From Halalkalibacter wakoensis JCM 9140 (GTDB lineage Bacteria; Bacillota; Bacilli; Bacillales; Bacillaceae_D), in assembly GCF_000513095.1 (NCBI RefSeq), contig NZ_BAUT01000013.1:1-64000 (forward strand): a stretch of DNA of 64,000 nt, in the 5' to 3' direction. Within the stretch, counting starts at the first letter, position 1; each line of letters begins with the position of its first letter. Position numbers and translations under genes: made by a program. Of this stretch, positions 19,774 through 26,229 are shown in pieces. The notes below the pieces were generated by a model that saw only the letters and a list, made by a program, of their open reading frames with translations, made no database searches and had not been told where the DNA came from.

Positions 19774-20270
19774 TCGGCTATCAAAATAGCGGGAAAACGA
19801 CGTTGATGGAAACGTTGATTAGTAGGTGTTCGGAATTAGGCATGAAGGTCGCAACGGTTAAGCATCATGGGCACGCGACTCCTCAAACAAATGAAGCAAC
19901 GGGGAAGGACAGTGTTCGCCACCAACAAGCTGGCGCCGATATGACGGCTGTTGAAGGCGGAGGATCTTTGCAAATCCATGTAAAGCAGCCATCTTGGAGT
20001 TTGGATGACATTTTGAAGCTGTATGAGAACTTCTCGCCTGATGTGATTTTGGTAGAAGGTTTTAAAAAAGCACCTTACCCAAAAGTAGTGTTGCTACGTG
20101 GAGAAGAAGATGTTTCTTTGATTGAAACAGCGACGAACATTGAATGTGTGATTACATGGGGAAACGTTCAAAGCATGCAAGCACAGCGACACAGCTTTCC
20201 TATCTTTTCTATTAACAGTCCATCAACCTATACGGATTATATTTTACAGAAACTGAGTGATGAAAAATGA
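19737..20270 (+). CDS. mobB: Molybdopterin-guanine dinucleotide adapter MobB
   Basis: A 177-residue P-loop GTP-binding protein with Walker A GYQNSGKTTLM and the family mark TVKHHGH. It supports MobA in forming the guanine dinucleotide cofactor. AAGGAAG lies 4-5 bp before the ATG, within moeA. The end overlaps moaE by 4 bp. Confidence 0.94.
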   Translation: MALGQHRRILQVVGYQNSGKTTLMETLISRCSELGMKVATVKHHGHATPQTNEATGKDSVRHQQAGADMTAVEGGGSLQIHVKQPSWSLDDILKLYENFSPDVILVEGFKKAPYPKVVLLRGEEDVSLIETATNIECVITWGNVQSMQAQRHSFPIFSINSPSTYTDYILQKLSDEK

Positions 20271-20737
20271 ATCAACTATTTGACATACAAGATACACCTT
20301 TATCGATTCAAGAGGTTGTCGATAAAGTAACGAGAAGAGACTGTGGAGCGATCTCGACGTTTATTGGAACGGTAAGAGAACTAACTCACGGGAAGAAAAC
20401 ATTAAAGTTGGAATACCAAGCGTATAAGCCGATGGCAATCAAAATGCTGGAGCAAATCGGACAAGAAGTACAAGAGAAGTGGCCTGGCTCAACGATTGCG
20501 ATTACCCACCGTGTTGGGACTCTCGACATTTCAGAGATTGCTGTGATTATTGCCGTTTCAACGCCGCACCGAAAAGCAGCGTATGAAGCAAATGAGTATG
20601 CAATGGAGCGAATCAAACAAATTGTCCCGATTTGGAAAAAAGAGTTCTGGGAAGACGGAACAAAATGGATCGGTGACCAGCTTGAACAAACTCCTTACCC
20701 ACAAGGGAAGCCAGAGTTAAAGGAGGAAAACAAATGA
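20267..20737 (+). CDS. moaE: Molybdopterin synthase large subunit MoaE
   Basis: A 156-residue protein with GAISTFIGTVRE, AITHRVGTLDI, STPHRKAAYEA and the C-terminal lysine motif VPIWKKEFWEDG. Together with thiocarboxylated MoaD it adds two sulfurs to cyclic pyranopterin monophosphate. The gene overlaps mobB and moaD by 4 bp each. Confidence 0.96.
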   Translation: MNQLFDIQDTPLSIQEVVDKVTRRDCGAISTFIGTVRELTHGKKTLKLEYQAYKPMAIKMLEQIGQEVQEKWPGSTIAITHRVGTLDISEIAVIIAVSTPHRKAAYEANEYAMERIKQIVPIWKKEFWEDGTKWIGDQLEQTPYPQGKPELKEENK

Positions 20738-20967
20738 TTAAAGTTCTGTTGTTTGCCGAACTTCAAGACGCAGCCGGTACCGATCAACTAGAAGTGGATA
20801 TGGTAGGGGCCACGATAAACGAAGTGAAATCATGGCTCCACACGCAGTACAACTTGCCCTCTCTAGACCAAACAATGGTTGCCGTAAATGAGAGTTACGC
20901 AGAAGAAACTTACGTCGTCCGCGAAGGTGATGTCATTGCCTTTATCCCTCCAGTCAGCGGCGGGTGA
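20734..20967 (+). CDS. moaD: Molybdopterin synthase sulfur carrier MoaD
   Basis: A 77-residue ubiquitin-fold protein ending in IPPVSGG. The C-terminal Gly-Gly is adenylylated and thiocarboxylated to carry sulfur to MoaE. It is the last gene of the operon; no terminator hairpin follows, but a REP unit begins 6 bp after the stop. Confidence 0.96.
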   Translation: MIKVLLFAELQDAAGTDQLEVDMVGATINEVKSWLHTQYNLPSLDQTMVAVNESYAEETYVVREGDVIAFIPPVSGG

Positions 20968-20972
20968 AAAGT

Positions 20973-21080
20973 GGGTCATGGGGACAGGTTCCTTGACCCA
21001 CTTTTAGTGGAATCACGTTCTGTTATCTGTGATCAAATAGCGGGTTTACAGCGATAGTGGACGGACTTTGTTCTACTATC
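20973..21080 (+). repeat. REP unit plus half hairpin array, copy 2
   Basis: REP palindrome at 20973-20999, identical to the pre-insertion form of the copy at 22548, followed by one forward motif at 21007-21027 (GTGGAA, GTTCTGTTATC) and a diverged forward motif at 21057-21080. The two reverse motifs present in copies 1 and 3 are missing. The spacing between the two motifs is again about 50-51 bp. Confidence 0.85.
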
Positions 21081-21162
21081 GTATTTTTAGAATTAGACCG
21101 ATTGTGAGCCCGAGAAAGCCTTGAGCTCAAGAACGTCCTGTATTCATTTTCTAATCTGAACT

Positions 21163-21189
21163 GGGCCGAGGAACCTGTCCCTTTGACCC
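21163..21189 (-). repeat. REP-like palindrome upstream of the HAD gene
   Basis: REP unit with three substitutions (GGGCCGAGG, CCCTTTGACCC), inverted relative to the copy at 20973. Together they bracket a 217-bp interval. It ends 20 bp before the start codon of the next gene and its right edge abuts that gene's ribosome binding site. Confidence 0.8.
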
Positions 21190-21209
21190 TCTTGGGAAAG
21201 GAGATTCAC

Positions 21210-21869
21210 ATGAATAACTATAAAATCATTTTATTTGATTTAGATGGAACCCTTTCAGACCCAAAAGTGGGAATAACGAAATCGGTTCAATATGCGTTGA
21301 ACAAAATGGGAATTGATGAGCCTGATTGTGACAAATTAGAATGTTTTATTGGACCACCATTACAAGTTTCATTTACTGAATATTACAAGTTTGATGAGGC
21401 GCGTACCCAAAAAGCAATAGATTTCTATAGGGAAAGATTTAAGGAAAAAGGAATGTTTGAGAATGAATTGTATTCACATATCCCTTCCCTATTAAAATCA
21501 CTAAAAGAACAAGGGTTTACTTTAATAGTTGCCACTTCAAAGCCTACTGTTTATGCAGAAAAAATAGTGAAGTATTTTTCTATTGATCCGTATTTTCAAC
21601 TAATTGTAGGAAGTAACCTTGATGGAACAAGATCGTCAAAAACAGAAATCATTCAGTATATTCTAGATACATACCATGACCATAAGTTTAGTGATTTTGT
21701 AATGATTGGAGACAGGAAGCACGATATCATTGGGGCACATCAAACAGGAATTGACTCGATTGGCGTCACATATGGTTACGGTTCAATTAAAGAATTGAGT
21801 GATTCGAATCCTACGCATATCGCTAAAAGTGTTGATCAGCTAAAAGATATTCTGCTCGGTAGGCAATGA
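21210..21869 (+). CDS. HAD-family phosphatase, phosphoglycolate phosphatase-like
   Basis: A 219-residue haloacid dehalogenase superfamily enzyme. Motif I is LFDLDGTLSD with the nucleophile aspartate at about residue 10, motif II is VATSKP, and motif IV is MIGDRKHDIIGA. A helical cap lies between motif I and II. AAAGGAG precedes the ATG at 21210 by 6-7 bp; the TTG at 21183 lies in the REP unit and is not used. The substrate could be 2-phosphoglycolate or another small phosphate ester; sequence alone does not decide. Confidence 0.88.
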   Translation: MNNYKIILFDLDGTLSDPKVGITKSVQYALNKMGIDEPDCDKLECFIGPPLQVSFTEYYKFDEARTQKAIDFYRERFKEKGMFENELYSHIPSLLKSLKEQGFTLIVATSKPTVYAEKIVKYFSIDPYFQLIVGSNLDGTRSSKTEIIQYILDTYHDHKFSDFVMIGDRKHDIIGAHQTGIDSIGVTYGYGSIKELSDSNPTHIAKSVDQLKDILLGRQ

Positions 21870-21913
21870 AAGAAAGGGAAATAAAGACCAGGGGTGAAAT
21901 ATATATAATAAGG

Positions 21914-21945
21914 GCGATACCTAAATAAGGTATCGCTATTTGTTT
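21914..21945 (+). terminator. Terminator after the HAD gene
   Basis: Perfect stem GCGATACC/GGTATCGC around a seven-base loop, then TATTTGTTT. Confidence 0.7.
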
Positions 21946-21992
21946 AATCTGTGGCAGTAAAAAAAGTAACGAAACAGCAGGGGGGAAGGTAA

Positions 21993-22541
21993 ATGGAAAC
22001 AATTAATACGGAAAGATTGCTATTAAGAGAATGGCAGGAAACAGACAGCAAGGACTTATTTGAATATGCTAAAAGTGAAGAAGTAGGTCCGAATGCTGGT
22101 TGGCCACCGCATAAAACGGAAGAAGAGAGCAAAGAGATTATAAAAATGTTTAGAAGGAATCATGATACATATGCTGTTGTGTTAAAGGCAGAAAACAAAG
22201 TGATTGGCAGCATAGGGCTGCATGATAGAAAACCAGATGATCAACTGGTCAATTTAAAACAGAAGGAAATGGGATATGTTCTGAATCCTAATTATTGGGG
22301 AAGAGGCATCATTCCAGAGGCAGTACAGGCTTTATTGGAATATGGTTTTACTAAACTAAATGTAGATCTTATTTGGAGTGGACATTTTGATTTTAATCAA
22401 AACTCCAAAAGAGTAAACGAGAAATGCGGATTTCATTACCGATTTCAAAGAAAAGAAAAATTAAAGTTACTAGATAACAAGGAAGTTACAACTTTGTATT
22501 ATTGTCTGTTTAAATCTGATTACGTTGAAAATAAAGGTTGA
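21993..22541 (+). CDS. GNAT-family N-acetyltransferase, RimJ/RimL type
   Basis: A 182-residue acetyltransferase. It starts with the typical TERLLLREWQETDSKDLFEYA and has the acetyl-CoA binding segment GYVLNPNYWGRGIIPEAVQALLEYGF. GGGGGAAGG lies upstream of the ATG. The acceptor could be a ribosomal protein N-terminus, another protein or a small amine; there is no neighbour to suggest one. A split REP unit begins 7 bp after the stop. Confidence 0.88.
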   Translation: METINTERLLLREWQETDSKDLFEYAKSEEVGPNAGWPPHKTEEESKEIIKMFRRNHDTYAVVLKAENKVIGSIGLHDRKPDDQLVNLKQKEMGYVLNPNYWGRGIIPEAVQALLEYGFTKLNVDLIWSGHFDFNQNSKRVNEKCGFHYRFQRKEKLKLLDNKEVTTLYYCLFKSDYVENKG

Positions 22542-22547
22542 ATAGCT

Positions 22548-22627
22548 GGGTCATGGGGACAGGTTGAGGGCACTGAAAAAAGTGAAAGTCGACCTTTTTC
22601 AGTGCCCTCGGACAGGTTCCTTGACCC
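22548..22627 (+). repeat. REP unit split by a 44-bp insertion
   Basis: Removing 22566-22609 and one copy of the 9-bp duplication GGACAGGTT (22557-22565 and 22610-22618) restores a 27-bp REP unit identical to the one at 20973-20999. The REP is thus older than the insertion. Confidence 0.93.
22566..22609. mobile_element. 44-bp MITE-like palindrome with 9-bp target duplication
   Basis: Ends GAGGGCACTGAAAAA and TTTTTCAGTGCCCTC are perfect 15-bp inverted repeats around a 14-bp centre that includes GTCGAC. GGACAGGTT is duplicated on both sides. It has no coding capacity, so a transposase elsewhere must act on its ends. The family is not identified; a 9-bp duplication narrows the choice. Confidence 0.88.
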
Positions 22628-22634
22628 ACTTCAA

Positions 22635-22815
22635 GTGGACTCACGTTCCGTTATCTGTGACCAAAACAGCGATTTTAAGGTGTTTGAGGACTGAGGTTCC
22701 GCTATTTCGTGTTCTAGGGGTGTCAGGATAGCGATTTTTAGCAAATAGCGGATTCTGAGTCCGCCAAACCCAATAAAATGCTAGATTTCAATGAAATAGC
22801 GGAACTCCTGTCCGC
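22635..22815 (+). repeat. Four-motif hairpin array, copy 3
   Basis: Motifs of the form GTGGAC/GCGGAC-N4-GTTCCG(C/T)TAT lie at 22635 and 22686 (forward) and 22744 and 22795 (reverse). Spacings are 51, 58 and 51, exactly as in copy 1. It abuts the split REP unit on its left, in the same orientation as in copies 1 and 2. Confidence 0.92.
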
Positions 22816-22823
22816 AAAATAAA

Positions 22824-22863
22824 AAGCAAGAACCACTTGTAAGTAGCAAAGCGGTTCTTGCTT
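22824..22863. terminator. Bidirectional terminator between GNAT and 23000 gene
   Basis: AAGCAAGAACC pairs exactly with GGTTCTTGCTT; A-rich before and a short pyrimidine run after. It lies between two converging genes. The remaining sequence to 22969 shows nothing recognisable. Confidence 0.7.
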
Positions 22864-22969
22864 CTATCCGGACCACCTAGACCCATGTGGAGGACGGAAA
22901 TTTAAAAAGACCAAAATTAATGGTGTATGACTCAAGTCTTCCCATCTATTGATTGCAAAACTACGAATT

Positions 22970-22996
22970 GGGTCAAGGAACCTGTCCCCCTGACCC
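22970..22996 (-). repeat. REP-like palindrome after the 23000 gene
   Basis: REP unit beginning 3 bp after the stop codon of the minus-strand gene at 23000 and inverted relative to the split copy at 22548. The pair brackets array copy 3. Confidence 0.9.
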
Positions 22997-22999
22997 ACC

Positions 23000-23230
23000 C
23001 TATTGGACGAGCTGCAGCATTTCTTTGTTGCGGCGTTGCTGTTCTTCTTCTGTAGCTAAATCATACTTTTTCAAAAGGTGAAACAGTTCATTTAGTTCGA
23101 CTTGTGTCGGTTGTTTCTCTAAAAAACGGACGCAGACAGTGTAAATCTCCTCTGGCAAAAAGGCTTTTTGTGACTCTAGTTTTGAAAAAACATCTTCAAT
23201 TGGGTGATCTAATTTACAAGAACTCATCAT
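23000..23230 (-). CDS. Small conserved-looking protein next to fdhD
   Basis: A 76-residue soluble protein, starting MMSSCKLDHPIEDVF and helical in appearance with a charged C-terminal half (EEEQQRRNKEM). AGGAGG lies 4 bp before the first ATG and 7 bp before the second (23227), so the second may be used. It follows fdhD by 16 bp on the same strand and is probably co-transcribed, so a part in formate dehydrogenase maturation or activity is possible. I do not recognise a domain. Confidence 0.75.
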   Translation of the reverse strand: MMSSCKLDHPIEDVFSKLESQKAFLPEEIYTVCVRFLEKQPTQVELNELFHLLKKYDLATEEEQQRRNKEMLQLVQ

Positions 23231-23246
23231 GATTCCTCCTTTTCTA

Positions 23247-24040
23247 TTAATCATGTAAAACGATTCGTTCCGGGTGCGAATAAATGTTGAAGGACGCCCC
23301 GCGAATAAATCCAACCGCTGTAATGTTTAAATCCTCAGCTAATTGAATGGCTAAATCAGTCGGTGCAGATTTAGATAAAACGATTCCAACACCTAACTTA
23401 GCAGCTTTGGTTAAAATTTCCGATGAGATTCGACCGCTAAACACGAGAATTTTATCCCGAACAGAAATCCCATTTAAGAGGGAATAGCCATACAGTTTAT
23501 CTAATGCGTTATGTCTACCGATATCGGAACGACTGACTAGAAGCTCATCGGCTGTACAAAGAGCTGCATTATGCACACCTCCTGTATTTTTAAAGGTGAG
23601 ACTTGCTTCTTGCATTTTGCGCATTAACTCGATACATTGTTCAGCCGTCACAGTCGTCGTAGACATAGATGTTTTGGCGGTTCGCACATCATTTTGAAAA
23701 TAAAATTGTCTACTCTTTCCGCAGCACGATCCAATAAAGCGCTTTGAAAAGTATTGCTGATTTTTTATTTCTTCAGTATGCAGTTGTACATAGGCAAAGC
23801 ACGATCTTCATCAAGGGTCATCTCTTTAATCTCTTTCTTGAAGTGAATAACCCCTTCTGAAGCTAGGAAACCAATAACCATCTCTTCAAAATGTTGAGGG
23901 CTGCAGACCATCGTTGCAAATTCCTCATTGTTTATATAAATTGTCAAAGGGAACTCAATAACAATTTTATCTGTTGTTTCTGTAAAACGATGTTGATTGT
24001 ATTTTACTATAGCCCGAGAAGAACTAAGTGAATCAGTCAA
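23247..24040 (-). pseudogene. fdhD: Formate dehydrogenase sulfurtransferase FdhD, frameshifted
   Basis: Two frames, 24040 to 23765 and 23687 to 23247, plus the sequence between them make one FdhD protein of about 264 residues. The break is near 23797, where GCTTTGCCTATG should read GCTTTGGCCTATG. One restored G gives LAYVQLHTEEIKNQQYFSKRFIGSCCGKSRQ, which includes the CC motif of Bacillus FdhD. FdhD moves sulfur from a cysteine desulfurase onto the molybdenum cofactor before it enters formate dehydrogenase. The start is a TTG at 24040 with GGGGGAG upstream. The C-terminal part keeps GRISSEILTKAAKLGVGIV and SAPTDLAI. The client enzyme is encoded at 26230. Confidence 0.88.
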
Positions 24041-24417
24041 ACAAACTCCCCCTTTGTTTTGTCATAAAGGATATCGTAACAAATATAAACATAATCTGTG
24101 GAACCTGACAAGAGTTACAATGAAGTTCGTCTGAAAACTAATCATAAATGCTTTTATTTTACAATAGAATTATATTGAACTTTCTTTGAAAACGAGTTAT
24201 GATTTAATTGCATTCATAATTCTGTAACATTTAAGCATCGCGATAGCGAACCTGTCGGCGGTATTAAGTGTTCAGTCGTTGTAAGCGATTACTATTGGTT
24301 AGAAAGTAGCGATACCTGCTTGAAACTAATCGTCGTGCTTTTTAGGGAGACGTGTATCTTCCTTTCAAAAAGTTACGTCGATTTTTTTATGTTTAAAGAG
24401 AAAAAGGAGTGAACAAC
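24041..24417. other. Divergent intergenic region with possible leader for the OFA gene
   Basis: A gene-free stretch of 377 bp between divergent fdhD and the OFA transporter. From about 24230 it becomes rich in short pairing segments (ATCGCGAT, AGCGAT repeated three times). Near 24331-24392 an ATCGTCGTG..TTTTT segment can pair imperfectly with AAAAAG..ACGTCGAT followed by seven T, which looks like a leader terminator. I do not recognise a known riboswitch class. Confidence 0.45.
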
Positions 24418-25671
24418 ATGGGAGAATCAAAAAAATTAAAGAATCGCTGGTTGATCGCATTAGCGGCAGTCGGAATACATATTTCGATCGGTTCTGTATA
24501 TGCGTGGAGTGTTTTTACAAACCCGATTAGAGAACAGCTTGGCTGGGAGTTAAGTGCGGTTTCTTTAACATTTAGTATTGCGATTGTGTTTCTTGGTTTA
24601 TCAGCAGCCTTCATGGGGCACTTTGTTGAAAAATACGGACCAAGAAGATCTGGTTTAGTTGCAGCATCATTTTTTGGAGTAGGGTTAGTTGGGGCAGGAT
24701 TTGCGATTAATATCGAATCTCTTGGACTATTATATTTTACTTACGGAGCTCTTGGTGGGATCGGTCTTGGTGTTGGATATATTACACCGGTTTCAACTCT
24801 TGTAAAGTGGTTCCCAGACCGTCGTGGTTTAGCTACTGGACTTGCGATTATGGGATTTGGTTTTGCTTCAATGGTAGCAAGCCCAATCATGGCAAGTTTA
24901 ATAGACTCAGTAGGATTAGCAAATACATTTTTCACATTAGGGATCGCGTACTTTTTAATTATGCTCGTTTCGGCACTTTATATTGAACGTCCTCCAGCAG
25001 GATACATGGAAGGTGTACAAAATGCGGGTAAGAAAGTGGCTAGTGATTTATCACAATTAACGGCGAATGAAGCTGTTAAGACAAGACGCTTTTGGTATTT
25101 ATGGATTATGTTATTCATTAACGTAACCTGTGGAATTGCCATCTTATCCGTTGCATCACCAATGGCTCAGGAAATTGCAGGGTTATCAGCAGCAGCGGCT
25201 GCCACAATGGTTGGTGTGATGGGTGTGTTTAACGGATTAGGACGTATTGGTTGGGCTTCTATTTCAGATTATATGGGCCGAGCAAATGTATATACAGCGT
25301 TCTTTCTCATTCAAATCGTTACATTCTTAACATTACCAAGTATTACGCACGCGATATTGTTCCAAGCGGTATTGTTCTTAATTATGACTTGTTACGGTGG
25401 AGGATTTGCCTCGATTCCAGCTTACATTGGCGATTTATTTGGAACAAAACAATTAGGTGCCATTCACGGATACATTTTAACAGCATGGGCATTAGCTGGT
25501 TTAGTTGGACCGATCTTAGCATCTTGGATTCGTGAGACGACGGACAGCTATGCAGGCACACTTTATATTTTTGGTTTTATGTTCATCGCAGCTTTACTCG
25601 TTTCTCTAGTAATCCGTATTGATATTAAGCAATTAAAAGCTAAAAATGAATTGAAAGATTTAGCTAGTTAA
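24418..25671 (+). CDS. OFA-family MFS transporter (oxalate/formate antiporter-like)
   Basis: A 417-residue, 12-TM MFS protein with the OFA-type start GIHISIGSVYAWSVFTNPI, GGIGLGVGYITPVSTLVKWFPDRRGLATG and, in the second half, GRIGWASISDYMGR. The ATG at 24418 has AAGGAG at 8 bp; the GTG at 24409 overlaps that site. OFA proteins exchange small carboxylates. Its position between fdhD and a formate-dehydrogenase-like gene suggests formate or a related anion, but this is inference. It is followed after 60 bp by an MpsC-like gene. Confidence 0.88.
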   Translation: MGESKKLKNRWLIALAAVGIHISIGSVYAWSVFTNPIREQLGWELSAVSLTFSIAIVFLGLSAAFMGHFVEKYGPRRSGLVAASFFGVGLVGAGFAINIESLGLLYFTYGALGGIGLGVGYITPVSTLVKWFPDRRGLATGLAIMGFGFASMVASPIMASLIDSVGLANTFFTLGIAYFLIMLVSALYIERPPAGYMEGVQNAGKKVASDLSQLTANEAVKTRRFWYLWIMLFINVTCGIAILSVASPMAQEIAGLSAAAAATMVGVMGVFNGLGRIGWASISDYMGRANVYTAFFLIQIVTFLTLPSITHAILFQAVLFLIMTCYGGGFASIPAYIGDLFGTKQLGAIHGYILTAWALAGLVGPILASWIRETTDSYAGTLYIFGFMFIAALLVSLVIRIDIKQLKAKNELKDLAS

Positions 25672-25731
25672 ATTGACTTTTTATGATACTCGAACTACTC
25701 TTAATTCAGTAAAGTAAGTGAGGTATAGTGA

Positions 25732-26097
25732 ATGAACAAATATGAAGCTGAATTTAGTAATTTAGTACGCTCTTTCAGAAAGAAACATATGGGGAAAGGC
25801 CCTAGCAAAATAAGTACAACATTTTGTAAAAAGTGGGCGATCTGTGAAATGGAAGGGAACCTCTCTCCTGTTGAGAAATTTATCGCAACAGCCGATGAGG
25901 GCAAGCAGATGCTTCGAGCTGCTAGAACCGAAATGGTGAAAGATATGTACCGAAAAAATCCACCTGAGGAAATGGAACAGTTCTTACAGTGTAATTTTGT
26001 AGAATTATTTGTGGACATTGATATTGAGAAAGATTTTGGGATGTCCATCTTTGTCTTCGATGAAGATATTGAAGAGAAATTTTCCAAAAAACAATAG
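25732..26097 (+). CDS. MpsC-like protein (DUF2294)
   Basis: A 121-residue soluble protein with the DUF2294 pattern: GKGPSKISTTF near the start, LSPVEKFIATADEGKQMLRAARTEM, and a C-terminal acidic strand FGMSIFVFDED. The family is now named after MpsC of a Na+-translocating membrane-potential system in staphylococci. It lies between the OFA transporter and the FdhF-like gene and ends in a terminator, so it may be co-transcribed with the transporter. Its function here is not known. Confidence 0.82.
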   Translation: MNKYEAEFSNLVRSFRKKHMGKGPSKISTTFCKKWAICEMEGNLSPVEKFIATADEGKQMLRAARTEMVKDMYRKNPPEEMEQFLQCNFVELFVDIDIEKDFGMSIFVFDEDIEEKFSKKQ

Positions 26098-26134
26098 TCG
26101 GTTTGGCACTTAGTAGCGACCCTGCAAAAGACTT

Positions 26135-26182
26135 AACCACCGTAATGACCTCATGAAAATGGGGGAGTACGGTGGTTTTTTT
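26135..26182 (+). terminator. Terminator after the MpsC-like gene
   Basis: CCACCGTA pairs with TACGGTGG with further CC/GG pairing inside, followed by seven T. Confidence 0.85.
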
Positions 26183-26229
26183 ATGAAAACAACATAGACA
26201 TTAGTAATAAGCATTTGGGAGTGAGAAAT

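Noticed and set aside
800-24040. Genomic island or prophage carrying the REP-rich region
   Set aside because: No integrase, transposase, attachment repeats or phage genes are seen. The tRNA cluster at the left edge is intact and the genes are ordinary chromosomal functions.
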